The notes under the pieces: generated by a model
Databases searched by the model: none
Told to the model about the DNA's origin: nothing
Seen by the model: only the letters and a program-made list of their open reading frames with translations
Program-made: the position numbers and the translations under genes
In this document: piece after piece, positions 10,948 through 24,841 of the stretch
Position numbering within the stretch: the first letter of the stretch is position 1
Layout of the letters: each line of letters opens with the position of its first letter
Assembly: GCA_027186245.1 (NCBI GenBank)
Contig: CP114483.1
Span: 11,800,220-11,864,219, forward strand
DNA: 64,000 nt
Origin: Coriaria nepalensis
Lineage: Eukaryota; Streptophyta; Magnoliopsida; Cucurbitales; Coriariaceae
Reading direction: 5' to 3'

Positions 10948-13900
10948 GAAGACAACAATGCATTCCTTTAGCCTTAAAAAGCATGTCATTCAGTCTTTTC
11001 ATGTCATTAAATTGTTTGAAAGCACGTCGAACCAATTCTATGTTTGCATTTAAAACATGACTTTCATGCATAACTTGCAAATGATCTATTGAAGAGAACT
11101 ATGCATTTTTTTTGCCTTAAAGTCCTATTATTGCGTCTCTTTTGGTCATTAAATCAATCAAAATCACTTCGTACGAAATTCGCAGTTTAAACATGACTTT
11201 CGTGCATAACTTGCCGTTGATCGATTCAAGGCAACAACGCATTTGTTTAGCCTTAAAATCATGTCATTGAGTCTCTTGTAGTCATGAAATCATTCTAAAT
11301 TAATCCGAACAAATTCTATTTTCGCCCTTCAAACATGATTTTCTTACATAACTTGCAATTAATCTATTGAAGACAACAATGCATTCCTTTAGCCTTAAAA
11401 AGCATGTCATTCAGTCTTTTCAAGTCATTAAAGTGTTTGAAAGCACGTCGAACCAATTCTATGTTTGCATTTAAAACACGACTTTCGTGCACAACTCGCA
11501 AATGATCTATTGAAGAAAACTATGCATTTTGTTAGCCTTAAAGTCGTTGTATTGCGTCTCTTTTGGTCATTAAATCATTCAAAATCACTTCGTACGAAAT
11601 TCGCAGTTTAAACATGACTTTCGTGCATAACTTGCCGTTGATCGATTCAAGGCAACAACGCATTTGTTTAGCCTTAAAATCATGTCACTGAGTCTCTTAT
11701 AGTCATGAAATCATTCTAAATTAATCCGAACGAATTCTATTTTCGGCCTTCAAACATGATTTTCTTACATAACTTGCAATTAATCTAGTGAAGACAACAA
11801 TGCATTCCTTTAGCCTTAAAAAGCGTGTCATTCAGTCTTTTGATGTCATTAAATTGTTTGAAAGCACGTCGAACCAATTCTATGTTTGCATTTAAAACAC
11901 GACTTTCATGCATAACTTGCAAATGATCTATTGCAGAAAACTATGCATTTTTTTAGCTTGAAAGTCGTATTATTGCGTCTCTTTTGGTCATTAAATCATT
12001 CAAAATCACTTCGTACGAAATTCGCAGTTTAAACATGACTTTCGTGCATAACTTGCCGTTGATCGATTCAAGGCAACAACGCATTTGTTTAGCCTTAAAA
12101 TCATGTCATTGAGTCTCTTGTAGTCATGAAATCATTCTAAATTAATCCGAACAAATTCTATTTTCGCCCTTCAAACATGATTTTCTTACATAACTTGCAA
12201 TTAATCTAGTGAAGACAACAATGCATTCCTTTAGCCTTAAAAAGCATGTCATTCAGTCTTTTCATGTCATTAAAGTGTTTGAAAGCACGTCGAACCAATT
12301 ATATGTTTGCATTTAAAACAGGACTTTCATGCATAACTTGCAAATGATCTATTGAAGAAAACTATGCATTTTTTTAGACTTAAAGTCGTATTATTGCGTC
12401 TCTTTTGGTCATTAAATCATTCAAAATCACTTCGTACGAAATTCGCAGTTTAAACATGACTTTCGTGCATAACTTGCCGTTGATCGATTCAAGGCAACAA
12501 CACATTTGTTTAGCCTTAAAATCATGTCATTGAGTCTCTTGTAGTCATGAAATCATTCTAAATTATTCCGAACAAATTCTATTTTCGCCCTTCAAACATG
12601 ATTTTCTTACATAACTTGCAATTAATCTAGTGAAGACAAGAATGCATTCCTTTAGCCTTAAAAAGCATGTCATTCAGTCTTTTCATGTCATTAAATTGTT
12701 TGAAAGCACGTCGAACCAATTCTATGTTTGCATTTAAAACACGACTTTCATGCATAACTTGCAAATGATCGATTGAAGAAAACTATGCATTTTTTTAGCT
12801 TGAAAGTCGTATTATTGCGTCTCTTTTGGTCATTAAATCATTCAAAATCACTTCGTACGAAATTCGCAGTTTAAACATGACTTTCGTGCATAACTTGCCG
12901 TTGATCGATTCAAGGCAACAACGCATTTGTTTAACCTTAAAATCATGTCACTGAGTCTCTTATAGTCATGAAATCATTCTAAATTAATCCGAACGAATTC
13001 TATTTTCGGCCTTCAAACATGATTTTCTTACATAACTTGCAATTAATCTAGTGAAGACAACAATGCATTCCTTTAGCCTTAAAAAGCATGTCATTCAGTC
13101 TTTTCATGTCATTAAAGTGTTTGAAAGCACGTCGAACCAATTCTATGTTTGCATTTAAAACACGACTTTCATGCATAACTTGCAAATGATCTATTGCAGA
13201 AAACTATGCACTTTTTTAGCCTTAAAGTCGTATTATTGCGTCTCTTTTGGTCATTAAATCATTCAAAATCACTTCGTACGAAATTCGCAGTTTAAACATT
13301 ACTTTCGTGCATAACTTGCCATTGATCGATTTTGAGGCAACAACGCATTTGTTTAGCCTTAAAATCATGTCACTGAGTCTCATATAGTCATGAAATCATT
13401 CTAAATTAATCCGAACGAATTCTATTTTCGGCCTTCAAACATGATTTTCTTACATAACTTGCAATTAATCTATTGAAGACAACAATGCATTCCTTTAGCC
13501 TTAAAAAGCATGTCATTCAGTCTTTTCAAGTCATTAAACTGTTTGAAAGCACGTCGAACCAATTCTATGTTCGCATTTAAAACACGACTTTGGTGCATAA
13601 CTTGCAAATGATCTATTGAAGAAAACTATGCATTTTTTTAGCCTTAAAGTCGTTCTATTGCGTCTCTTTTGGTCATTAAATCATTCAAAATCACTTCGTA
13701 CGAAATTCGCAGTTTAAACATGACTTTCGTGCATAACTTGCCGTTGATCGATTCAAGGCAACAACGCATTTGTTTAGCCTTAAAATCATGTCACTGAGTC
13801 TCTTATAGTCATGAAATCATTCTAAATTAATCCGAACGAATTCTATTTTCGGCCTTCAAACATGATTTTCTTACATAACTTGCAATTAATCTAGTGAAGA

Positions 13901-13998
13901 CAACAATGCATTCCTTTAGCCTTAAAAAGCATGTCATTCAGTCTTTTCAAGTCATTAAAGTGTTTGAAAACACGTCGAACCAATTCTATGTTTGCATT
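10948..13998. repeat. Right part of first Family I block, no simple internal HOR
   Basis: Unit starts are 10948, 11369, 11790, 12211, 12632, 13053, 13475 and 13896 (the last only partly inside). The units are variants of those in the 6-unit HOR but in a different order: the AGCTTGAAAG type occurs at 11790 and 12632, and the ATTTTGAGGC type at 13053. Rare variants (GAAGAGAAC at 11091, ATTATATG near 12300, ACAAGAATGC near 12640, TTCGCATTTAAAACACG near 13570, GTCGTTCTATTG near 13650) recur exactly 32415 bp downstream. The end at 13998 is the right limit of the duplicated segment. Confidence 0.82.
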
Positions 13999-16421
13999 GA
14001 AAACACGACTTTCATGCATAACTTGCAAATGATCTATTGAAGAAAACTATGCATTTTTTTAGCCTTAAAGTCGTAGTATTGCATCTCTTTTGGTCATTAA
14101 ATCATTCAAAATCACTTCGTACGAAATTCGCAGTTTAAACATGACTTTCGTGCATAACTTGCCGTTGATCGATTCAAGGCGACAACGCATTTGTTTAGCC
14201 TTAAAATCATGTCACTGAGTCTCTTATAGTCATGAAATCATTCTAAATTAATCCGAACGAATTCTATTTTCGCCCTTCAAACATGATATTCTTACATAAC
14301 TTGCAATTAATCAAGTGAAGACAACAATGCATTCCTTTAGCCTTAAAAAGCATGTCATTCAGTCTTTTCATGTCATTAAATTGTTTGAAAGCACGTCGAA
14401 CCAATTCTATGTTTGCATTTAAAACATGACTTTCATGCATAACTCTCAAATGATCTATTGAAGAAAACTATGCATTTTTTTAGCCTTAAAGTCGTATTAT
14501 TGCGTCTATTTTAGTCATTAAATCATTCAAAATCACTTCGTACGAAATTCGCAGTTTAAACATGACTTTCGTGCATAATTTCCCGTTGATAGATTCAAGG
14601 CAACAACGCATTTGTTTAGCCTTAAAATCATGTCATTGAGTCTCTTGTAGTCATGAAATCATTCTAAATTAATCCGAACGAATTCTATTTTCGCCCTTCA
14701 AACATGATATTCTTACATAACTTGCAATTAATCAAGTGAAGACAACAATGCATTCATTTAGCCTTAAAAAGCATGTCATTCAGTCTTTTCATGTCATTAA
14801 ATTGTTTGAAAGCACGTCGAACCAATTCTATGTTTGCATTTAAAACACGACTTTCATGCATAACTTGCAAATGATCTATTGAAGAAAACTATGCATTTTT
14901 TTAGCCTTAAAGTCGTATTATTGGGTCTATTTTAGTCATTAAATCATTCAAAATCACTTCGTACGAAATTCGCAGTTTAAACATTACTTTCGTGCATAAC
15001 TTCCCGTTGATCGATTCAAGGCAACAACGCATTTGTTTAGCCTTAAAATCATGTCATTGAGTCGCTTGTAGTCATGAAATCATTCTAAATTAATCCGAAC
15101 AAATTCTATATTCGCCCTTCAAACATGATTTTCTTACATAACTTGCAATTAATCTATTGAAGACAACAATGCATTCCTTTAGCCTTAAAAAGCATGTCAT
15201 TCAGTCTTTTCATGTCAGTAAATTGTTTGAAAGCACGTCGAACCAATTCTATGTTTGCATTTAAAACACGACTTTCGTGCATAACTTGCAAATGATCTAT
15301 TGAAGAAAACTATGCATTTTTTTAGCCTTAAAGTCGTATTATTGCATCTCTTTTGGTCATTAAATCATTCAAAATCACTTTGTACGAAATTCGCAGTTTA
15401 AACATTACTTTCGTGCATAACTTGCCGTTGATCGATTCAAGGCAACAACGCATTTGTTTAGCCTTAAAATCATATCATTGAGTCTCTTGTAGTCATGAAA
15501 TCATTCTAAATTAATCCGAACGAATTCTATTTTCGCCCTTCAAACATGATTTTCTTACATCACTTGCAATTAATCTATTGAAGACAACAATGGATTCCTT
15601 TAGCCTTAAAAAGCATGTCATTCAGTCTTTTCAAGTCATTAAAGTGTTTGAAAGCACGTCGAACCAATTCTATGTTTGCATTTAAAACACGACTTTCGTG
15701 CATAACTTGCAAATGATCTATTGAAGAAAACTATGCATTTTTTTAGCCTTAAAGTCGTATTATTGCATCTCTTTTGGCCATTAAATCATTCAAAATCACT
15801 TCGTACGAAATTCGCAGTTTAAACATGACTTTCGTGCATAACTTCCCGTTGATAGATTCAAGGCAACAACGCATTTGTTTAGCCTTGAAATCATGTCATT
15901 GAGTCTCTTGTAGTCATGAAATCATTCTAAATTAATCCGAACGAATTCTATTTTCGCCCTTCAAACATGATTTTCTTACATAACTTGCAATTAATCTATT
16001 GAAGACAACAATGCATTCCTTTAGCCTTAAAAAGCATGTCATTCAGTCTTTTCAAGTCATTAAACTGTTTGAAAGCACGTCGAACCAATTCTACGTTTGC
16101 ATTTAAAACACGACTTTCGTGCATAACTTGCAAATGATCTATTGAAGAAAACTATGCATTTTTTTAGCCTTAAAGTCGTAGTATTGCGTCTCTTTTGGTC
16201 ATTAAATCATTCAAAATCACTTCGTACGAAATTCGCAGTTTAAACATGACTTTCGTGCATAACTTGCCGTTGATCGATTCAAGGCAACAACGCATTTGTT
16301 TAGCCTTAAAATCATGTCATTGAGTCTCTTGTAGTCATGAAATCATTCTAAATTAATCCGAACGAATTCTATTTTCGCCCTTCCAACATGATTTTCTTAC
16401 ATAACTTGCAATTAATCTAGT
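13999..16421. repeat. Family II left flank, mixed units
   Basis: The unit starts inside are 14317, 14738, 15159, 15580 and 16001, plus the tail of 13896. Two consecutive units (14317 and 14738) share the junction TCAAGTG and ATGATATTCTT in the preceding C monomer, so one is probably a duplicate of the other. Several B monomers here have CTATTTTAGTC, otherwise typical of Family III, and C monomers with CCCGTTGATAG. The stretch therefore mixes types. The unit at 16001 ends with CCCTTCCAACATG, matching the last unit of the following 8-unit HOR. Confidence 0.72.
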
Positions 16422-19400
16422 GAAGACAACAATGCATTCCTTTAGCCTTAAAAAGCATGTCATTCAGTCTTTTCAAGTCATTAAACTGTTTGAAAGCACG
16501 TCGAACCAATTCTATGTTTGCATTTAAAACACGACTTTCGTGCATAACTTGCAAATGATCTATTGAAGAAAACTATGCATTTTTTTAGCCTTAAAGTCGT
16601 ATTATTGCATCTCTTTTGGTCATTAAATCATTCAAAATCACTTCGTACGAAATTCGCAGTTTAAACATGACTTTCGTGCATAACTTGCCGTTGATCGATT
16701 CAAGGCAACAACGCATTTGTTTAGCCTTAAAATCATGTCATTGAGTCTATTGTAGTCACGAAATCATTCTAAATTAATCCGAACAAATTCTATATTCGCC
16801 CTTCAAACATGATTTTCTTACATAACTTGCAATTAATCTATTGAAGACAACAATGCATTCCTTTAGCCTTAAAAAGCATGTCATTCAGTCTTTTCATGTC
16901 ATTAAATTGTTTGAAAGCACGTCGAACCAATTCTATGTTTGCATTGAAAACACGACTTTCATGCATAACTTGCAAATGATCTATTGAAGAAAACTATGCA
17001 TTTTTTTAGCCTTAAAGTCGTATTATTGCATCTCTTTTGGTCATTAAATCATTCAAAATCACTTCGAACGAAATTCGCAATTTAAACATGACTTTCGTGC
17101 ATAACTTGCCGTTGATCGATTCAAGGCAACAACGCATTTGTTTAGCCTTAAAATCATGTCATTGAGTCTCTTGTAGTCATGAAATCATTCTAAATTAATC
17201 CGAACAAATTCTATTTTCGCCCTTCAAACATGATTTTCTTACATAACTTGCAATTAATCTAGTGAAGACAACAATGCATTCCTTTAGCCTTAAAAAGCAT
17301 GTCATTCAGTCTTTTCAAGTCATTAAACTGTTTGAAAGCACGTCGAACCAATTCTATGTTTGCATTTAAAACACGACTTTCGTGCATAACTTGCAAATGA
17401 TCTATTGAAGAAAACTATGCATTTTTTTAGCCTTAAAGTCGTATTATTGCGTCTCTTTTGGTCATTAAATCATTCAAAATCACTTCGTACGAAATTCGCA
17501 GTTTAAACATGACTTTCGTGCATAACTTGCCGTTGATCGATTCAAGGCAACAACGCATTTGTTTAGCCTTAAAATCATGTCACTGAGTCTCTTATAGTCA
17601 TGAAATCATTCTAAATTAATCCGAACGAATTCTATTTTCGCCCTTCCAACATGATTTTCTTACATAACTTGCAATTAATCTAGTGAAGACAACAATGCAT
17701 TCCTTTAGCCTTAAAAAGCATGTCATTCAGTCTTTTCAAGTCATTAAACTGTTTGAAAGCACGTCGAACCAATTCTATGTTTGCATTTAAAACACGACTT
17801 TCGTGCATAACTTGCAAATGATCTATTGAAGAAAACTATGCATTTTTTTAGCCTTAAAGTCGTATTATTGCATCTCTTTTGGTCATTAAATCATTCAAAA
17901 TCACTTCGTACGAAATTCGCAGTTTAAACCTGACTTTCGTGCATAACTTGCCGTTGATCGAATCAAGGCAACAACGCATTTGTTTAGCCTTAAAATCATG
18001 TCATTGAGTCTCTTGTAGTCATGAAATCATTCTAAATTAATCCGAACGAATTCTATTTTCGCCCTTCAAACATGATTTTCTTACATAACTTGCAATTAAT
18101 ATATTGAAGACAACAATGCATTCCCTTAGCCTTAAAAAGCATGTCATTCAGTCTTCTCATGTCATTAAATTGTTTGAAAGCACGTCGAACCAATTCTATG
18201 TTTGCATTTAAAACACGACTTTCATGCATAACTTGCAAATGATCTATTGAAGAAAACTATGCATTTTTTTAGACTTAAAGTCGTATTATTGCGTCTCTTT
18301 TGGTCATTAAATCATTCAAAATCACTTCGTACGAAATTCGCAGTTTAAACATGACTTTCGTGCATAACTTGCCGTTGATCGATTCAAGGCAACAACGCAT
18401 TTGTTTAGCCTTAAAATCATGTCATTGAGTCTCTTGTAGTCACGAAATCATTCTAAATTAATCCGAACAAATTCTATATTCGCCCTTCAAACATGATTTT
18501 CTTACATAACTTGCAATTAATCTATTGAAGACAACAATGCATTCCTTTAGCCTTAAAAAGCATGTCATTCAGTCTTTTCATGTCATTAAATTGTTTGAAA
18601 GCACGTCGAACCAATTCTATGTTTGCATTGAAAACACGACTTTCGTGCATAACTTGCAAATGATCTATTGAAGAAAACTATGCATTTTTTTAGCCTTAAA
18701 GTCGTATTATTGCATCTCTTTTGGTCATTAAATCATTCAAAATCACTTCGAACGAAATTCGCAATTTAAACATGACTTTCGTGCATAACTTGCCGTTGAT
18801 CGATTCAAGGCAACAACGCATTTGTTTAGCCTTAAAATCATGTCATTGAGTCTCTTGTAGTCATGAAATCATTCTAAATTAATCCGAACAAATTCTATTT
18901 TCGCCCTTCAAACATGATTTTCTTACATAACTTGCAATTAATCTAGTGAAGACAACAATGCATTCCTTTAGCCTTAAAAAGCATGTCATTCAGTCTTTTC
19001 AAGTCATTAAACTGTTTGAAAGCACGTCGAACCAATTCTATGTTTGCATTTAAAACACGACTTTCGTGCATAACTTGCAAATGATCTATTGAAGAAAACT
19101 ATGCATTTTTTTAGCCTTAAAGTCGTATTATTGCGTCTCTTTTGGTCATTAAATCATTCAAAATCACTTCGTACGAAATTCGCAGTTTAAACATGACTTT
19201 CGTGCATAACTTGCCGTTGATCGATTCAAGGCAACAACGCATTTGTTTAGCCTTAAAATCATGTCATTGAGTCTCTTGTAGTCACGAAATCATTCTAAAT
19301 TAATCCGAACAAATTCTATATTCGCCCTTCAAACATGATTTTCTTACATAACTTGCAATTAATCTATTGAAGACAACAATGCATTCCTTTAGGCTTAAAA

Positions 19401-19789
19401 AGCATGTCATTCAGTCTTTTCAAGTCATTAAAGTGTTTGAAAGCACGTCGAACCAATTCTATGTTTGCATTTAAAACACGACTTTCATGCATAACTTGCA
19501 AATGATCTATTGAAGAAAACTATGCATTTTTTTAGACTTAAAGTTGTATTATTGCGTCTCTTTTGGTCATTAAATCATTCAAAATCACTTCGTACGAAAT
19601 TCGCAGTTTAAACATGACTTTCGTGCATAACTTGCCGTTGATCGATTCAAGGCAACAACGCATTTGTTTAGCCTTAAAATCATGTCATTGAGTCTCTTGT
19701 AGTCATGAAATCATTCTAAATTAATCCGAACGAATTCTATTTTCGCCCTTCCAACATGATTTTCTTACATAACTTGCAATTAATCTAGT
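16422..19789. repeat. 8-unit HOR (Family II)
   Basis: Unit starts are 16422, 16843, 17264, 17685, 18106, 18527, 18948 and 19369. Markers in order: CTATTGTAGTCACG with CTATATTCGCC in C; GCATTGAAAAC in A with CTTCGAACG and GCAATTT in B; CACTGAG with CCTTCCAAC in C; AAACCTGAC in B; the TATATTG junction with ATTCCCTTAGCC and CTTCTCATG in A and AGACTTAAAG in B; GCATTGAAAAC with CGTGC; CTCTTGTAGTCACG with CTATATTCG in C; and AGGCTTAAAAAG in A with CCTTCCAAC in C. The length is 3368 bp, exactly 8 x 421. Confidence 0.87.
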
Positions 19790-22315
19790 GAAGACAACAA
19801 TGCATTCCTTTAGCCTTAAAAAGCATGTCATTCAGTCTTTTCAAGTCATTAAACTGTTTGAAAGCACGTCGAACCAATTCTATGTTTGCATTTAAAACAC
19901 GACTTTCGTGCATAACTTGCAAATGATCTATTGAAGAAAACTATGCATTTTTTTAGCCTTAAAGTCGTATTATTGCATCTCTTTTGGTCATTAAATCATT
20001 CAAAATCACTTCGTACGAAATTCGCAGTTTAAACATGACTTTCGTGCATAACTTGCCGTTGATCGATTCAAGGCAACAACGCATTTGTTTAGCCTTAAAA
20101 TCATGTCATTGAGTCTATTGTAGTCACGAAATCATTCTAAATTAATCCGAACAAATTCTATATTCGCCCTTCAAACATGATTTTCTTACATAACTTGCAA
20201 TTAATCTATTGAAGACAACAATGCATTCCTTTAGCCTTAAAAAGCATGTCATTCAGTCTTTTCATGTCATTAAATTGTTTGAAAGCACGTCGAACCAATT
20301 CTATGTTTGCATTGAAAACACGACTTTCATGCATAACTTGCAAATGATCTATTGAAGAAAACTATGCATTTTTTTAGCCTTAAAGTCGTATTATTGCATC
20401 TCTTTTGGTCATTAAATCATTCAAAATCACTTCGAACGAAATTCGCAATTTAAACATGACTTTCGTGCATAACTTGCCGTTGATCGATTCAAGGCAACAA
20501 CGCATTTGTTTAGCCTTAAAATCATGTCATTGAGTCTCTTGTAGTCATGAAATCATTCTAAATTAATCCGTACAAATTCTATTTTCGCCCTTCAAACATG
20601 ATTTTCTTACATAACTTGCAATTAATCTAGTGAAGACAACAATGCATTCCTTTAGCCTTAAAAAGCATGTCATTCAGTCTTTTCAAGTCATTAAACTGTT
20701 TGAAAGCACGTCGAACCAATTCTATGTTTGCATTTAAAACACGACTTTCGTGCATAACTTGCAAATGATCTATTGAAGAAAACTATGCATTTTTTTAGCC
20801 TTAAAGTCGTATTATTGCGTCTCTTTTGGTCATTAAATCATTCAAAATCACTTCGTACGAAATTCGCAGTTTAAACATGACTTTCGTGCATAACTTGCCG
20901 TTGATCGATTCAAGGCAACAACGCATTTGTTTAGCCTTAAAATCATGTCACTGAGTCTCTTATAGTCATGAAATCATTCTAAATTAATCCGAACGAATTC
21001 TATTTTCGCCCTTCCAACATGATTTTCTTACATAACTTGCAATTAATCTAGTGAAGACAACAATGCATTCCTTTAGCCTTAAAAAGCATGTCATTCAGTC
21101 TTTTCAAGTCATTAAACTGTTTGAAAGCACGTCGAACCAATTCTATGTTTGCATTTAAAACACGACTTTCGTGCATAACTTGCAAATGATCTATTGAAGA
21201 AAACTATGCATTTTTTTAGCCTTAAAGTCGTATTATTGCATCTCTTTTGGTCATTAAATCATTCAAAATCACTTCGTACGAAATTCGCAGTTTAAACCTG
21301 ACTTTCGTGCATAACTTGCCGTTGATCGATTCAAGGCAACAACGCATTTGTTTAGCCTTAAAATCATGTCATTGAGTCTCTTGTAGTCATGAAATCATTC
21401 TAAATTAATCCGAACGAATTCTATTTTCGCCCTTCAAACATGATTTTCTTACATAACTTGCAATTAATATATTGAAGACAACAATGCATTCCCTTAGCCT
21501 TAAAAAGCATGTCATTCAGTCTTCTCATGTCATTAAATTGTTTGAAAGCACGTCGAACCAATTCTATGTTTGCATTTAAAACACGACTTTCATGCATAAC
21601 TTGCAAATGATCTATTGAAGAAAACTATGCATTTTTTTAGACTTAAAGTCGTATTATTGCGTCTCTTTTGGTCATTAAATCATTCAAAATCACTTCGTAC
21701 GAAATTCGCAGTTTAAACATGACTTTCGTGCATAACTTGCCGTTGATCGATTCAAGGCAACAACGCATTTGTTTAGCCTTAAAATCATGTCATTGAGTCT
21801 CTTGTAGTCACGAAATCATTCTAAATTAATCCGAACAAATTCTATATTCGCCCTTCAAACATGATTTTCTTACATAACTTGCAATTAATCTATTGAAGAC
21901 AACAATGCATTCCTTTAGCCTTAAAAAGCATGTCATTCAGTCTTTTCATGTCATTAAATTGTTTGAAAGCACGTCGAACCAATTCTATGTTTGCATTGAA
22001 AACACGACTTTCGTGCATAACTTGCAAATGATCTATTGAAGAAAACTATGCATTTTTTTAGCCTTAAAGTCGTATTATTGCATCTCTTTTGGTCATTAAA
22101 TCATTCAAAATCACTTCGAACGAAATTCGCAATTTAAACATGACTTTCGTGCATAACTTGCCGTTGATCGATTCAAGGCAACAACGCATTTGTTTAGCCT
22201 TAAAATCATGTCATTGAGTCTCTTGTAGTCATGAAATCATTCTAAATTAATCCGAACAAATTCTATTTTCGCCCTTCAAACATGATTTTCTTACATAACT
22301 TGCAATTAATCTAGT
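19790..22315. repeat. 6-unit HOR derived from the 8-unit HOR, copy 1
   Basis: Unit starts are 19790, 20211, 20632, 21053, 21474 and 21895. They match units 1 to 6 of the 8-unit block in order, at an offset of 3368 bp, including AAACCTGAC, the TATATTG junction and CTTCTCATG. The units equivalent to 18948 and 19369 are missing before the register restarts at 22316. A private change is GTACAAATTC for GAACAAATTC near 20571. Confidence 0.87.
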
Positions 22316-24841
22316 GAAGACAACAATGCATTCCTTTAGCCTTAAAAAGCATGTCATTCAGTCTTTTCAAGTCATTAAACTGTTTGAAAGCACGTCGAAC
22401 CAATTCTATGTTTGCATTTAAAACACGACTTTCGTGCATAACTTGCAAATGATCTATTGAAGAAAACTATGCATTTTTTTAGCCTTAAAGTCGTATTATT
22501 GCATCTCTTTTGGTCATTAAATCATTCAAAATCACTTCGTACGAAATTCGCAGTTTAAACATGACTTTCGTGCATAACTTGCCGTTGATCGATTCAAGGC
22601 AACAACGCATTTGTTTAGCCTTAAAATCATGTCATTGAGTCTATTGTAGTCACGAAATCATTCTAAATTAATCCGAACAAATTCTATATTCGCCCTTCAA
22701 ACATGATTTTCTTACATAACTTGCAATTAATCTATTGAAGACAACAATGCATTCCTTTAGCCTTAAAAAGCATGTCATTCAGTCTTTTCATGTCATTAAA
22801 TTGTTTGAAAGCACGTCGAACCAATTCTATGTTTGCATTGAAAACACGACTTTCATGCATAACTTGCAAATGATCTATTGAAGAAAACTATGCATTTTTT
22901 TAGCCTTAAAGTCGTATTATTGCATCTCTTTTGGTCATTAAATCATTCAAAATCACTTCGAACGAAATTCGCAATTTAAACATGACTTTCGTGCATAACT
23001 TGCCGTTGATCGATTCAAGGCAACAACGCATTTGTTTAGCCTTAAAATCATGTCATTGAGTCTCTTGTAGTCATGAAATCATTCTAAATTAATCCGAACA
23101 AATTCTATTTTCGCCCTTCAAACATGATTTTCTTACATAACTTGCAATTAATCTAGTGAAGACAACAATGCATTCCTTTAGCCTTAAAAAGCATGTCATT
23201 CAGTCTTTTCAAGTCATTAAACTGTTTGAAAGCACGTCGAACCAATTCTATGTTTGCATTTAAAACACGACTTTCGTGCATAACTTGCAAATGATCTATT
23301 GAAGAAAACTATGCATTTTTTTAGCCTTAAAGTCGTATTATTGCGTCTCTTTTGGTCATTAAATCATTCAAAATCACTTCGTACGAAATTCGCAGTTTAA
23401 ACATGACTTTCGTGCATAACTTGCCGTTGATCGATTCAAGGCAACAACGCATTTGTTTAGCCTTAAAATCATGTCACTGAGTCTCTTATAGTCATGAAAT
23501 CATTCTAAATTAATCCGAACGAATTCTATTTTCGCCCTTCCAACATGATTTTCTTACATAACTTGCAATTAATCTAGTGAAGACAACAATGCATTCCTTT
23601 AGCCTTAAAAAGCATGTCATTCAGTCTTTTCAAGTCATTAAACTGATTGAAAGCACGTCGAACCAATTCTATGTTTGCATTTAAAACACGACTTTCGTGC
23701 ATAACTTGCAAATGATCTATTGAAGAAAACTATGCATTTTTTTAGCCTTAAAGTCGTATTATTGCATCTCTTTTGGTCATTAAATCATTCAAAATCACTT
23801 CGTACGAAATTCGCAGTTTAAACCTGACTTTCGTGCATAACTTGCCGTTGATCGATTCAAGGCAACAACGCATTTGTTTAGCCTTAAAATCATGTCATTG
23901 AGTCTCTTGTAGTCATGAAATCATTCTAAATTAATCCGAACGAATTCTATTTTCGCCCTTCAAACATGATTTTCTTACATAACTTGCAATTAATATATTG
24001 AAGACAACAATGCATTCCCTTAGCCTTAAAAAGCATGTCATTCAGTCTTCTCATGTCATTAAATTGTTTGAAAGCACGTCGAACCAATTCTATGTTTGCA
24101 TTTAAAACACGACTTTCATGCATAACTTGCAAATGATCTATTGAAGAAAACTATGCATTTTTTTAGACTTAAAGTCGTATTATTGCGTCTCTTTTGGTCA
24201 TTAAATCATTCAAAATCACTTCGTACGAAATTCGCAGTTTAAACATGACTTTCGTGCATAACTTGCCGTTGATCGATTCAAGGCAACAACGCATTTGTTT
24301 AGCCTTAAAATCATGTCATTGAGTCTCTTGTAGTCACGAAATCATTCTAAATTAATCCGAACAAATTCTATATTCGCCCTTCAAACATGATTTTCTTACA
24401 TAACTTGCAATTAATCTATTGAAGACAACAATGCATTCCTTTAGCCTTAAAAAGCATGTCATTCAGTCTTTTCATGTCATTAAATTGTTTGAAAGCACGT
24501 CGAACCAATTCTATGTTTGCATTGAAAACACGACTTTCATGCATAACTTGCAAATGATCTATTGAAGAAAACTATGCATTTTTTTAGCCTTAAAGTCGTA
24601 TTATTGCATCTCTTTTGGTCATTAAATCATTCAAAATCACTTCGAACGAAATTCGCAATTTAAACATGACTTTCGTGCATAACTTGCCGTTGATCGATTC
24701 AAGGCAACAACGCATTTGTTTAGCCTTAAAATCATGTCATTGAGTCTCTTGTAGTCATGAAATCATTCTAAATTAATCCGAACAAATTCTATTTTCGCCC
24801 TTCAAACATGATTTTCTTACACAACTTGCAATTAATCTATT
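22316..24841. repeat. 6-unit HOR derived from the 8-unit HOR, copy 2
   Basis: Unit starts are 22316, 22737, 23158, 23579, 24000 and 24421, each 2526 bp after its equivalent in the preceding copy. Private changes include AAACTGATTG near 23641 and CATGC rather than CGTGC in the last A monomer. Just before 24842 the C monomer reads CTTACACAACTTGC; after this the register is lost and less ordered units follow. Confidence 0.86.

Larger units (their letters stand above)
1..13998. repeat. Family I block, first copy of the ~30-kb-spaced duplication
   Basis: This stretch recurs at 29889-46413. Unit starts match at a constant offset of 29888 bp over the left part (6/29894, 2952/32840, 5897/35785). On the right part the offset is 32415 bp (11091/43506 for GAAGAGAAC, 13571/45986 for the rare TCGCATTT). 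The offset change equals one additional 6-unit HOR plus a 1-bp deletion. Rare shared variants prove homology beyond the general satellite similarity: CCGGACGAATTC, ATTATATG in monomer A near 12300, ACAAGAATGC near 12640, and GAAAACACG near 13968. Similarity stops inside a monomer A at 13999 (GCATTGAAAAC here, GCATTTAAAAC in the other copy). Confidence 0.9.

Noticed and set aside
14264..14449. 61-codon minus-strand frame with the TCAAGTG junction
   Set aside because: Same satellite frame. The next unit with the same junction (14738) already has a TGA, so the frame is not maintained.
18053..18238. 61-codon minus-strand frame, also at 21421 and 23947
   Set aside because: Same satellite frame opened by the TATATTG junction in the Family II HOR. 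The fourth unit with this junction (25684) is shortened by TTTTCACCC, giving TGA.
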